Origin: Bryobacterales bacterium
Lineage (GTDB): Bacteria; Acidobacteriota; Terriglobia; Bryobacterales; Bryobacteraceae
Assembly (NCBI GenBank): GCA_026954325.1
Contig: JAIXKK010000170.1
Coordinates: 1-64,000 of the forward strand
Reading direction: 5' to 3'
Length of the DNA: 64,000 nucleotides
Shown here: piece after piece, positions 9,061 through 16,986 of the stretch
Numbering within the stretch: position 1 is the first letter of the stretch
Layout: every line of letters starts with the position of its first letter
The notes under the pieces: generated by a model
What the model was told of the DNA's origin: nothing
Seen by the model: the letters and a program-made list of their open reading frames with translations, nothing else
The model's database searches: none
Position numbers and translations under genes: made by a program

Positions 9061-11193
9061 TGAGCGGCGCGGCGGTTTTTGTTTGGGGAAGTGGGTCTGT
9101 TCCAACCGATCGAGGATCAGAACAAGTTTCGGCGCAGCCTCGGCGTGGTGGCCGAAGCGGAGGTGGTTATAGGCGGCGGTAAAGTCCTGAAGCAGGGCGG
9201 CGGCCTGGGGATCGGGGATGATGCGAGCGAACTCGGCGGGGGTGATCCAGGCCGGCTTTTCGATGCCGCGGCGGCGGAGTGAGGCGAGCATTCTCCGGTA
9301 AAGGAGCGTCGCATCGGAAGCGGAAGCTTCCCCGCGCTGGACGCGGCGTACTCTGACGAGGGCGAGCCAGCGGCGCCAAAGGAAGGGGCCAAGCAGGCAA
9401 ACGGCGGCCAGCAGGGTGACGGTCAGCGCGGCGCGCGGCGCATAGAGTTTCGCGAGAACAAAGCCGGCCGTGGCTCCGGCAGTGAGACGCGTGAGGGAAC
9501 CATCAAGCCATTTGAGCTGAAAATTGCGGCTGGACTGTTCCATTTGGGCGGCAAGGTTAAGTTGGCGCTCGAGATCGTAGCCGAGGACCCAATCCTGCCA
9601 GAAGACCTGCATGGCGTCGAGGTACAACTGGAGGCGTGTGGAGAGGGAGGCTTCGGACTGGTTTGGGTCGGGGGGGGTGGGATCGAATGTGGTCCAGCCC
9701 TTTGCGGGAAGCCACGCCTCGACCCAGCTATGGGCATCGCTGGCGCGGACGAGATACCAGCCGCTGAAGGGATTATAAACTCCTGATTGGAAGCCGGTGG
9801 CGACGCGGGCGGGAATTCCGATGGAGCGGAGCATGACGGCGAGCGCGGAGGCGAAATATTCGCAATGGCCTTTGCGGCGGTGGAAGAGGAAATCAGCGAC
9901 GGGATCAGGTGTTTCGCGGCGGGGTAGTTCGGTGGTATAGGCGTAGTTGGCGCGGAGGTAGTTTTCGAGGAAGCGGGCGCGCTGGGCGTCGGTGAACATG
10001 TTCGCGGTGAGGGAGCGGGCGAGCGCGGCGATGCGCGGATCGAGCGGGGGAAGTTGGAGATTGATTCCGCGCAGCAGGGGGGAGAGCGGCTCGCCGTCAT
10101 AACGGGGATCGCCATCGACTTCGAGGATGGAATAGGCGATGTAGCGAAGACGGTCCGGGGCTCCGAAGCCGAGGCGGTAGCTGCCGGCGGGGGTGCGGAT
10201 GATACGGGGAACGAAGATGCGGACGGACTCGGGGGCTCCGGCGAGGAAGAGAACATCGGACGTGCTCTCCTGCATGGCGACTTCATAACTGATGCGGGGG
10301 CCGCGGCGAAGGGTTTCCTCGACGGTGGCCAGACGGAGGACGCCGTCTTCGACGCGGAGGATCTCGGGAGATCCGGCGGTGTTGAACCAGCGCTTGCCAT
10401 CGAACTGCATGAGGGCATTGCCGCGCCATTTGACGTCCATGGGCGCGGTGGCTCCGATGACGCGGATGTGCATGACGGCGGTGCTTCGCATCTTCAATTC
10501 ACCGATCTGGCCGAGGGTGACTTCGTTCGAGAAGCCGGGCAGGTGATACCGCTGTGGGATGAAGTGCTGAAAAGCGGCCCGGGCGGTGCGCGGCAGGAGG
10601 AAGAACAGGGATCCGGTAAGCACGAGAATCCCGAGGACGGTGAAGACGGTGAGGCCGGCGAGGCGGATATTCAGGCGGCGCGGGGTGTGGCGGACGATGA
10701 CGCCGGGCCGGGCGGCGGCGGAGCGGATTTCGCCGGCGGCGAAAGTGGCCACGCCGAAGAAGAGAAACGTGGCCAGGAAGAGGAAGTAGTTGGCGCTCGA
10801 GGAGAGTATGGACGCGGCCAGCAGTTCGAGGAAGGCGATGATTTTGACGTAGAAGTAGTCACGGTCCGTGCGGGCGGTAAGGACCTTAACGATGGCGAGA
10901 AAGAACACGAGGTGGACGGTGGCGGTGAGGAAGTCGCGCGAGAGGTAGAGGTAATCAACCGGCCAGAACCCGATATAGGCAATAGTGATTGCGTTGATGA
11001 CGTTTTGGGGGAGATCGAGTTTCAGCCAGCCGGCGCAGAGAAGCGCCCGGGCGAGAAGGCCGAGAGCCGTGAGGATGGCAGTAGGGGTATCGAGATAGCC
11101 GGAACCAGCCACGGCGAGATAGCCGCTGGTAAGCAGAGCGAGCAGGGAGAACTGAAAGAAAGGCTCGACTACGTTCCAGCGCGCGGCAGTCAC
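9016..11193 (-). CDS. TgpA-type membrane transglutaminase-like protein
   Basis: A 725-residue inner-membrane protein. About six to seven N-terminal membrane segments (residues 10-200, DUF3488/TgpA_N region) precede a periplasmic domain and a transglutaminase-like core with a Cys-His-Asp triad: C444 in KGHCEYFASAL, H488 in DAHSWVEAW, D504 in TTFDPTPPDP. One more membrane segment and a DUF4129-like tail (LLYRRMLASLRRRGI) follow. Family members probably act as periplasmic proteases or transglutaminases. The start overlaps the upstream lipoprotein stop by four bases. The last 15 or so residues are Arg/Pro-rich and encoded by DNA of opposite strand skew, so the native C-terminus may have been replaced. 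Confidence 0.88.
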   Translation of the reverse strand: MTAARWNVVEPFFQFSLLALLTSGYLAVAGSGYLDTPTAILTALGLLARALLCAGWLKLDLPQNVINAITIAYIGFWPVDYLYLSRDFLTATVHLVFFLAIVKVLTARTDRDYFYVKIIAFLELLAASILSSSANYFLFLATFLFFGVATFAAGEIRSAAARPGVIVRHTPRRLNIRLAGLTVFTVLGILVLTGSLFFLLPRTARAAFQHFIPQRYHLPGFSNEVTLGQIGELKMRSTAVMHIRVIGATAPMDVKWRGNALMQFDGKRWFNTAGSPEILRVEDGVLRLATVEETLRRGPRISYEVAMQESTSDVLFLAGAPESVRIFVPRIIRTPAGSYRLGFGAPDRLRYIAYSILEVDGDPRYDGEPLSPLLRGINLQLPPLDPRIAALARSLTANMFTDAQRARFLENYLRANYAYTTELPRRETPDPVADFLFHRRKGHCEYFASALAVMLRSIGIPARVATGFQSGVYNPFSGWYLVRASDAHSWVEAWLPAKGWTTFDPTPPDPNQSEASLSTRLQLYLDAMQVFWQDWVLGYDLERQLNLAAQMEQSSRNFQLKWLDGSLTRLTAGATAGFVLAKLYAPRAALTVTLLAAVCLLGPFLWRRWLALVRVRRVQRGEASASDATLLYRRMLASLRRRGIEKPAWITPAEFARIIPDPQAAALLQDFTAAYNHLRFGHHAEAAPKLVLILDRLEQTHFPKQKPPRRSGWGLARRAYPRRSG

Positions 11194-11585
11194 TTTTTGA
11201 GAAATCCTTCGAGAGTGGATGCGAACGAACTCATAGACGCATGGTCATCCTGCCCCGATTCGAGGATGACGAAATAATCTCCTTGCTGAAAGACGAGTTT
11301 TCCCGGCCGGGCGCGCCATTTTTGCACGAGTTCGAAGGCGACGGCAGGGGCGCGGAATTGGTAGAGGGAAGCGGTGAGACGGATGGGGCCCCGATACACA
11401 CCGCGGCGCGCCCGTTTGACGCCGAGGCTCCGCAGATCCTGGTGGTATTCCTCGGGAGGGATGGTTTCGACGGCTATTCGCTTCCAGGCTCCGAGGTTCA
11501 TGGGAAGAACCTCCTGGCGGTCAGCGCGATTACTGCACGAGACCACGGTGAAGGGAAGCAGAAAGCAGAAGCGGCGGGAGAACAT
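11190..11585 (-). CDS. Small predicted lipoprotein upstream of the transglutaminase gene
   Basis: A 131-residue protein with a short signal ending in a lipobox-like VVSC (Cys17), so it is probably anchored in an envelope membrane. The mature part has a mixed alpha/beta look (IAVETIPPEEY, LTASLYQF, ARPGKLVFQQGDYFVIL) resembling Acidobacteriota proteins of unknown function near TgpA genes. It is translationally coupled to the transglutaminase gene (ATGA overlap). Its start lies 22 bases from the divergent sugar-isomerase-like gene. No function can be assigned. Confidence 0.75.
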   Translation of the reverse strand: MFSRRFCFLLPFTVVSCSNRADRQEVLPMNLGAWKRIAVETIPPEEYHQDLRSLGVKRARRGVYRGPIRLTASLYQFRAPAVAFELVQKWRARPGKLVFQQGDYFVILESGQDDHASMSSFASTLEGFLKK

Positions 11586-11607
11586 CGCAATTCCATGTTA
11601 AAACGTA

Positions 11608-13488
11608 ATGGTGTCCCTGAAGCTGTTCCATGACTATCCTGACTCGAGCGCGGCCTACGCAGAGTTTGAAAAACAGCACGTTTTGGAGCGCGTGAAGGCG
11701 CTGGACGCCAAGGCCCGGCGGAAGGGGTTGGCGGAGTTGGATCCAGGGCGGAACCCGCTCATTGCCCTGGGGATGGAAGTGAACGGCGAGGGAAAAGTAA
11801 CCAAGAACAGCTACGGTGTATTTCACCTGAGTTGGATGGCCGAGCAGCGCGCGGAGTGGCCCGCGGAAGTGGAGCGGCAAGTGAGCGAAATCCGGAAAGG
11901 AATCCGGGAGGCTCACGGGGTTCCCCTGCAATTCGTGATTTGGGCGGGGATGGGAGGGTCGGCGGAGGACAAATCGGCCTACCAGGCATGCGGCCTGCTG
12001 CGGAAGGGGCCGCGGTTGTATGTGCTCGATTCGACGGATCCGGCCAAGCTGAAGGCGATTCTCGAGGACATGCAGCGGCGGAGCAAACTCGGGTTGCGGG
12101 AGGCGCTGAAGCGGACGCTGGTGGTGGGGATGGCGATGGGGATGACGTCCTATGAGCCCGTGGTGAACCTCACGAAAATCTGTGGGTTGTTCGAGAAGCA
12201 TAATGTCGGTAGCAAGACGAACTTCATTTACATGACGCTGCCGGGGTCACTGCTGGAGCAGTTCGCGGGGCCGAGGGGCTATCGCAAGGTGGAAGTGCAG
12301 TTGGACGGCGGGAATTCGACGGCGGGGCGGCACAGCAGTCCCTTGACGTGCGGGAGCCTGTATCCACTGGCCCTGGCGGGCGTGGATCCGCGGGAGTGGA
12401 TGGCGGGAACATTCCTCACCGAAGAGGAGATTGGCGACGCTTTCCGGCTGGCGTCGTTTCTGCACATGCAGGGCACGGCGGGAAGAGACAAGGTAACGCT
12501 GATGCTTCCCAAGGCGTGGAGCGGGGTGGAGGTCTGGACGAAGCAGGATTTCGAGGAGAGCCTGGGAAAGAGCGAAGAACTGGGACTGAAGGTGGTGGTG
12601 GGCGAGCGGGTGAAACTGGCGAACTACCGCTCACCGAAGGAGGCTTGTCAGGATCGTGTGTTTCTCGCGGTGGCGAGGAAAGGCGATGCTGACGGGGCCG
12701 CGGAGAAGGCGGCGCTGCTGCGGCGCGCGGGATATCCGGTGGCGGTGGTGAACTTCCCGCCGCAAACGGTGCTTTCGCGCTATATGCAATTCATTCATCA
12801 CGTCGTGTTCGGGATGGGCTACCTGCGGAAGATGAACTTTGTGACGCAGCCGTCGGTGGAACTGTACAAGGCGATTACGAGCCGGGTGGCGGCGGAAGGG
12901 AAAGACGCCGGCGGGTTGGAGAAAACGTCGCTTTGGCGCGAGGTGAGGGGCGGGCCGAAGCAGGCGAAATTTCCAGGCGGGATCACGCTGTATTACAACC
13001 AGGTTCCGGTGGAACCCGCGCCCGAGGCGAAGACCGCTCCGGAGATCTATGCCTCGCTGTGCCGTCAACTGATGGCGGGGAACTCCGTGTCTTACGCGGA
13101 GCTTACATTTTTCGGGGACCTGCGCTATTCGGCAAACGGGAGGGCAGTGAGGAAGGTGATGGATCAGGCGGCGGAGCGGCTGTTCCGGGGATGCTGGAAG
13201 ATGCCCGTGGATGTGTATGAGGGTCCGGCGATGAACCATTCGTACCACGAGATGGTAATCGGGCATGGAGGCGCGTTCAGCACCGTGATGATCGCGGAGA
13301 AGGGGGAACGAATCCCGGAGGTGGATTATACAGCCGACTATCACCGGGCGCAGTTTCTGGCGACACAGGCGGCGCTGGCGGAGCGGGGGCGAGCGGTGGT
13401 GGCGCTGGTGCTGAAGGATTGCGGGGAGGAGACGCGGAAGGCGCTCGATGGTTTTTTCCGCGAGGCGCTGCGCTTTGCCAAGAGGTGA
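11608..13488 (+). CDS. Glucose-6-phosphate isomerase-like (SIS-fold) protein
   Basis: A 626-residue protein with the sugar-isomerase core of phosphoglucose isomerases. QFVIWAGMGGSAEDKSAY at about 108-125 is the phosphate-binding SIS loop, and TLVVGMAMGMTSYE followed by LLEQFAGPRGY marks the second half. It is longer than a typical single-domain isomerase and lacks an exact classical PGI signature. It is closest in layout to the isomerase half of bacterial transaldolase/PGI fusions, with about 250 further C-terminal residues. Likely substrate is fructose/glucose 6-phosphate. ATG 11608 follows an AT-rich TTAAAAC with no Shine-Dalgarno. Confidence 0.72.
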   Translation: MVSLKLFHDYPDSSAAYAEFEKQHVLERVKALDAKARRKGLAELDPGRNPLIALGMEVNGEGKVTKNSYGVFHLSWMAEQRAEWPAEVERQVSEIRKGIREAHGVPLQFVIWAGMGGSAEDKSAYQACGLLRKGPRLYVLDSTDPAKLKAILEDMQRRSKLGLREALKRTLVVGMAMGMTSYEPVVNLTKICGLFEKHNVGSKTNFIYMTLPGSLLEQFAGPRGYRKVEVQLDGGNSTAGRHSSPLTCGSLYPLALAGVDPREWMAGTFLTEEEIGDAFRLASFLHMQGTAGRDKVTLMLPKAWSGVEVWTKQDFEESLGKSEELGLKVVVGERVKLANYRSPKEACQDRVFLAVARKGDADGAAEKAALLRRAGYPVAVVNFPPQTVLSRYMQFIHHVVFGMGYLRKMNFVTQPSVELYKAITSRVAAEGKDAGGLEKTSLWREVRGGPKQAKFPGGITLYYNQVPVEPAPEAKTAPEIYASLCRQLMAGNSVSYAELTFFGDLRYSANGRAVRKVMDQAAERLFRGCWKMPVDVYEGPAMNHSYHEMVIGHGGAFSTVMIAEKGERIPEVDYTADYHRAQFLATQAALAERGRAVVALVLKDCGEETRKALDGFFREALRFAKR

Positions 13489-13544
13489 CGGACACCCGCG
13501 CGGTTGCTTCCCATCGCGAATATGTGACTAAACTGTAAGGTTCT

Positions 13545-13688
13545 ATGGCGAAGTTCAAGCCGGTGCGGCGAAAGGACAAGAACCTGCCGCAAAAGCCAGG
13601 GGCTATCCCCTGCGCGATTCTGATTCTGACGGGGATTGCACTGTTGAGTTTGCTCTTCTATGCGGTCCTCGGTTCCAGTGTGAAATAA
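13545..13688 (+). CDS. 47-residue single-pass membrane protein upstream of rph
   Basis: A short frame encodes a basic N-terminus (MAKFKPVRRKDKNLPQKPG) followed by one hydrophobic helix (about 22-43, CAILILTGIALLSLLFYAVL). The stop is immediately followed by the rph ATG, so the two are read as one message. TAAACT lies 10 bases before the ATG and TAAGG could serve as a weak ribosome site. The positive-inside arrangement predicts a cytoplasmic N-terminus. The function is unknown; the tight link to rph and rdgB is the best reason to believe it is real. Confidence 0.7.
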   Translation: MAKFKPVRRKDKNLPQKPGAIPCAILILTGIALLSLLFYAVLGSSVK

Positions 13689-14411
13689 ATGAGAGTTGAC
13701 CTGCGGGAACCGGACCAGTTGCGTCCGGTTCGAATTGAACCCGGATATCTGCTGACGGCCGAAGGGTCGGCGATGGTGACGTTCGGCAACACGAAGGTGC
13801 TGTGCGCGGCAACGGTGGAAGAGACGGTGCCTCCGTTTCTGCGAAACCAGGGAAAGGGCTGGGTGACGGCGGAATATTCGATGCTGCCGCGGGCGACGGC
13901 GACGCGCACGCAGCGCGAGGTGAACAAGGGACGTCAATCGGGAAGAACACTGGAGATTCAGCGGCTGATCGGGCGGTCCTTGCGGGCGGTGGTGAACATG
14001 GAAGCGCTGGGAGAGAGATCGGTGATTGTGGACTGCGACGTGATCCAGGCGGACGGCGGGACGCGAACGGCGTCGATCACGGGGGCGTATGTCGCGATGG
14101 CGATCGCGATGAAGCAACTCGTCGACTACGGGCAGTTGAAGAAGCCGCCGTTGCGTGATCATGTGGCGGCGATCAGCGTGGGGATTGTGGGTGGGGTAGG
14201 GATGCTCGATTTGTGCTACGAGGAGGATTCGCGGGCGGAAGTGGACGCGAACGTGGTGCTGACCGGGAGCGGACAGTTTGTGGAGTTCCAGGCGACGGCG
14301 GAGCGCAATTCGTTCGACGATGAGCAGATGGGACAACTGGTGCGGCTGGCGCGGAAGGGTGTGACGGAACTGGTGGAGTTGCAGAAACAGGCGCTCGAGG
14401 CGGCGCGGTGA
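13689..14411 (+). CDS. rph: Ribonuclease PH
   Basis: A 240-residue phosphorolytic 3'-5' exoribonuclease that trims tRNA 3' ends in the cytosol as a hexameric ring. Family marks are the N-terminal RPVRIEPGYL and EGSAMVTFGNTKVLCAATVEE, PRATATRTQREVNKGRQSGRTLEIQRLIGRSLRA (phosphate and tRNA binding), and VDCDVIQADGGTRTASITGAYVA. Length is normal. It begins directly after a 47-codon membrane-protein gene and its end overlaps the rdgB start by four bases (GTGA). The rph-rdgB order is common across bacteria. Confidence 0.97.
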   Translation: MRVDLREPDQLRPVRIEPGYLLTAEGSAMVTFGNTKVLCAATVEETVPPFLRNQGKGWVTAEYSMLPRATATRTQREVNKGRQSGRTLEIQRLIGRSLRAVVNMEALGERSVIVDCDVIQADGGTRTASITGAYVAMAIAMKQLVDYGQLKKPPLRDHVAAISVGIVGGVGMLDLCYEEDSRAEVDANVVLTGSGQFVEFQATAERNSFDDEQMGQLVRLARKGVTELVELQKQALEAAR

Positions 14412-15007
14412 TCCTCCACGGCGCGACGACGAATGCGGGGAAACTGCGTGAGTTCCGGCATGCAGCCGGACAACTGGGCGCGGATGCGTTCCGCGTCGAG
14501 GCGTTGCCGGGGATGAAGGAGATCCCGGCTCCCGAGGAGACGGGCGCGACATTCGAGGAGAATGCGGTGCTGAAGGCGTCGTACTACAGCGGCTTCAGCA
14601 AGGGACTGGTGTTTGCGGACGATTCCGGGCTCGAGGTGGACGCCTTGGGCGGCGAGCCGGGAGTGGAATCGGCGCGCTATTCGGGCCTAGGGGCGACGGC
14701 GGAGAAGAACAACCGGCTGCTGCTCGAGAGGCTGGCGGGAGCAGAGGACAGGCGGGCGCGGTTTGTGTGCGTGATTGCCCTGGCGCGGAAAGGCGAAGTG
14801 GTCCGCACGTTTCGCGGGACCGTGGAAGGGGAGATCATCGGAGAGATGCGCGGCGGGAATGGCTTCGGCTATGATCCGCTGTTCTACTGTCCGGCGTTCG
14901 GATGTACGTTTGGGGAGGCGACGGCGGAGATGAAACTGCGCGTCAGCCACCGGGGGGAGGCAGTGCGGCGGATGTTGGATTTCCTGAGATCTTGCGCCAT
15001 TGCGTAG
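14408..15007 (+). CDS. rdgB: XTP/dITP diphosphatase (RdgB/HAM1 family)
   Basis: A 199-residue house-cleaning enzyme that hydrolyses non-canonical purine triphosphates (ITP, dITP, XTP) to monophosphates. The TTNAGKLREF loop at 7-16, TFEENAVLKA, the FADDSGLEVDALGGEPGVESARYSG block and GNGFGYDPLFY are all present. The start is GTG at 14408, overlapping the rph stop, which implies coupled translation. The C-terminal SHRGEAVRRM motif is intact. Confidence 0.96.
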   Translation: MILHGATTNAGKLREFRHAAGQLGADAFRVEALPGMKEIPAPEETGATFEENAVLKASYYSGFSKGLVFADDSGLEVDALGGEPGVESARYSGLGATAEKNNRLLLERLAGAEDRRARFVCVIALARKGEVVRTFRGTVEGEIIGEMRGGNGFGYDPLFYCPAFGCTFGEATAEMKLRVSHRGEAVRRMLDFLRSCAIA

Positions 15008-15154
15008 GGCTCGTCATTCGAATCTTCCTCACCGTAGCCGAACGAAGCCGCCGGCGGCGTGGTCGGGGTTCGAAGAGTGCGTGGTATTCCATCAGGCGCC
15101 GCAGGCTTTCTTCAGGTCAAAGGTCTTTCAGGATCGCTTGAAGCGTTCCCCTTA

Positions 15155-16393
15155 TCATCTCTGATAAAGAGACTGGCCGGCCTTATCGGGGTAGCGGGGC
15201 AAGAGAAGTAAGAGGAAAGCCGCAAGGCAAGTGACCGCGGAGAGAAGCGTGAGGAGGGCGGTGTAGGAATGAGTGGCGTCGAAGACGCGGCCCATGAGGA
15301 TGGGGCCGATGGCTCCGGCGATGGCGTAAGCGGTCCATGTGAATCCGTAGAGAGTAGAGAAGACATGGAGGGTGAAATAGCGAGTGAGCAGGTAGGGGGT
15401 GACATCGGCTTCGGCGCCGAGGCCTAAGCCGATCAGGGCGGCGGCGAGCATTCCGGTCTCCGCGCGGGAGGCGGCGGCGAGGAGGAGAATGCCGGCGGCG
15501 GCTCCGAGTTGGAGCAGGAAGGCAACCAAGGGTCCGAAGAAGCGGTCGAGGAGGTGGCCGGTGAGGAGGCGCCCCATGAGGCTGGCGGCTCCGAGGATGG
15601 AGAGGGCGAAAGCGGCGCGATCCGGACTGACGCCGCGATCGGTAAGTAACGGGGAGAGATGGGTGATGGCTCCGTTCACGGCAATGGAGCCGAGGAAGAG
15701 GGCGCTGACGAGGATCCAGAATGGGCGCGAGCGGAGCCCGGCTGTAACGGAGCCGCCGGTATTCTTTGGATGCCGGCGCAGCCCGCTTTGAGGATTCTCG
15801 CGGACGAATAACGCCGTTAGGGGCAGGCCGAAGAGGAGGACGGCGATACCGAGGACGAGATAGGCGGACCGCCAGCCATGGGAATCGATGAGACGTTGCG
15901 CGAGGGCGGGAAAGAGGATGGCTCCGGCTCCGGTTCCGGCCACGACAAGGGCGAGTGCAATGCCCCGGTTGCGCGTGAACCAGCTTGCGACGGCGCGTGA
16001 GTAGCCCATCTGGGTGGCGCCGTTTCCCACAAGGCCGAGGAGAAAAAAGATCAGGTAGAGATGGAGGAGGTTGGGAGTCAGAACAGCAAGAGAGCCGAAG
16101 GCGGCGCCGTAAACGGCCATGCAGGCGAGCACGACCGGACGGGCTCCGTAGCGATCGAGAAGGCGGCCGAGGATGGGTGAGGAAACCGCCACGGTCATGG
16201 CGGCGATGCCGAAGGCAGTGGAGATCTCCTGGCGGCTCCAGCCGAACTCCAGGCTGAGGGGCTTGAGGAAGACGCTGAAGGTGAAGACGAAGAGCGAGCC
16301 GAAGCTCACCATGACGCCGCAGAATGCCGCGGCAACCACCAGCCAACCGGGGTAAAGGCGGGTCTTCGGGGAGCTATTCACGGACGTAGCCAT
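15155..16393 (-). CDS. MFS transporter (monocarboxylate/oxalate-formate-like)
   Basis: A 412-residue, about 12-helix carrier of the inner membrane. The first cytoplasmic loop carries GRLLDRYGARPVV (MFS motif A region), and the N-terminal YPGWLVVAAAFCGVMVSFGSLFVFTFSVF is typical of the oxalate/formate and monocarboxylate branch. The frame is open further upstream, but the ATG at 16393 gives a normal family N-terminus (MATSVNSSPKTRLYPGW). It overlaps the 3' end of the UGA-containing AhpD-like gene by 20 bases and is last in a leftward operon with the receptor and PQQ dehydrogenase. Substrate unknown; a small carboxylate produced by that pathway is plausible. Confidence 0.88.
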   Translation of the reverse strand: MATSVNSSPKTRLYPGWLVVAAAFCGVMVSFGSLFVFTFSVFLKPLSLEFGWSRQEISTAFGIAAMTVAVSSPILGRLLDRYGARPVVLACMAVYGAAFGSLAVLTPNLLHLYLIFFLLGLVGNGATQMGYSRAVASWFTRNRGIALALVVAGTGAGAILFPALAQRLIDSHGWRSAYLVLGIAVLLFGLPLTALFVRENPQSGLRRHPKNTGGSVTAGLRSRPFWILVSALFLGSIAVNGAITHLSPLLTDRGVSPDRAAFALSILGAASLMGRLLTGHLLDRFFGPLVAFLLQLGAAAGILLLAAASRAETGMLAAALIGLGLGAEADVTPYLLTRYFTLHVFSTLYGFTWTAYAIAGAIGPILMGRVFDATHSYTALLTLLSAVTCLAAFLLLLLPRYPDKAGQSLYQR

Positions 16394-16970
16394 GGGCGGC
16401 GGTACGTTTGCCTCCTTCGCGATGAGCGCCGTCAGAGAGGGCGTGGACTCCCGTGGCGTCGATCCAGCGGTTATAGAAATTGAACAGGGCGCAGACGGTG
16501 ACGGCGAAATAGATGGCTTCGTCCGTCCAGCCCACGGCGTAAAGAGGCTGCATGTCGTCCGCGGTGATGCGCGGCGAGGCATGATTCACTTTGCCGATGA
16601 AGCGGAAAAGAGCTTTCTCTTTTTCGCCGATGGGCGACGATTCGAGATCGCGGAGTACGCTCCATACCAGTTCCTCTCCGCCGAGCAATTCCGCCGCGAC
16701 CGCGGCGTGGGATTTCAGTCAAAACGGGCAGTGGTTGTGGTAGGAGGTATAGGCGGCGATCAACTCACGCCAGCCCGGAGCGATAGGGGCGGGGCCGCGC
16801 ATGATCTCCTGGGTGAACCGGGCGAGGTGTCCGGTGGCCTGGGGGAGATAGGCGAAGAGATGCCAGATCTGGGGGTACTCCTTGCCGAGGCGCTGCATGG
16901 CCTGAAGGTTGTCGAAGTAGGGTCCGGGCTTGGGATCGTTTTCGACATCAGGCAGAAACATGGGGTCCAT
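16374..16970 (-). CDS. AhpD-like carboxymuconolactone decarboxylase-fold protein, predicted selenoprotein (UGA = Sec84)
   Basis: Read through one in-frame TGA at 16719-16721, the frame gives 198 residues of an AhpD/CMD-fold peroxidase-like protein. The TGA falls exactly at the second redox Cys position: C81-P-F-U84, with E69 twelve residues before C81 and H88 four after U84. That spacing is the same as Glu118-Cys130-Cys133-His137 of mycobacterial AhpD. Both sides of the UGA belong to the family (HLARFTQEIMRG before, AELLGGEELVWSVL and DDMQPLYAVGWTDEAIY after). A hairpin placed like a bacterial SECIS follows. Such proteins reduce peroxides using thiol/selenol chemistry. It sits 16 bases after a TonB receptor and overlaps the MFS gene. 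No sel genes are in the window. Confidence 0.85.
16692..16707 (-). promoter_or_regulatory. Bacterial SECIS-like hairpin downstream of the in-frame UGA
   Basis: On the minus strand a perfect 6-bp stem CGCCGC/GCGGCG (16707-16702 with 16697-16692) closes a GGUC tetraloop. The loop starts 17 bases after the UGA and has G in its first two positions. This agrees with the published bacterial SECIS pattern as I recall it (loop 16-37 bases from UGA, early G). In GC-rich DNA short stems are common, so the placement, not the stem alone, is the evidence. Confidence 0.65.
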
Positions 16971-16986
16971 GGGATGATCTCGAATC

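Noticed and set aside
10054..11277. A 407-codon plus-strand frame
   Set aside because: Antisense to the transglutaminase gene; Gly/Asp/Glu-rich with no domain.
15152..15167. TTATCA-TCTC-TGATAA inverted repeat as a terminator between rdgB and the MFS gene
   Set aside because: The stem is short and AT-rich, lacks a T-run and overlaps the MFS stop codon; too weak to annotate.
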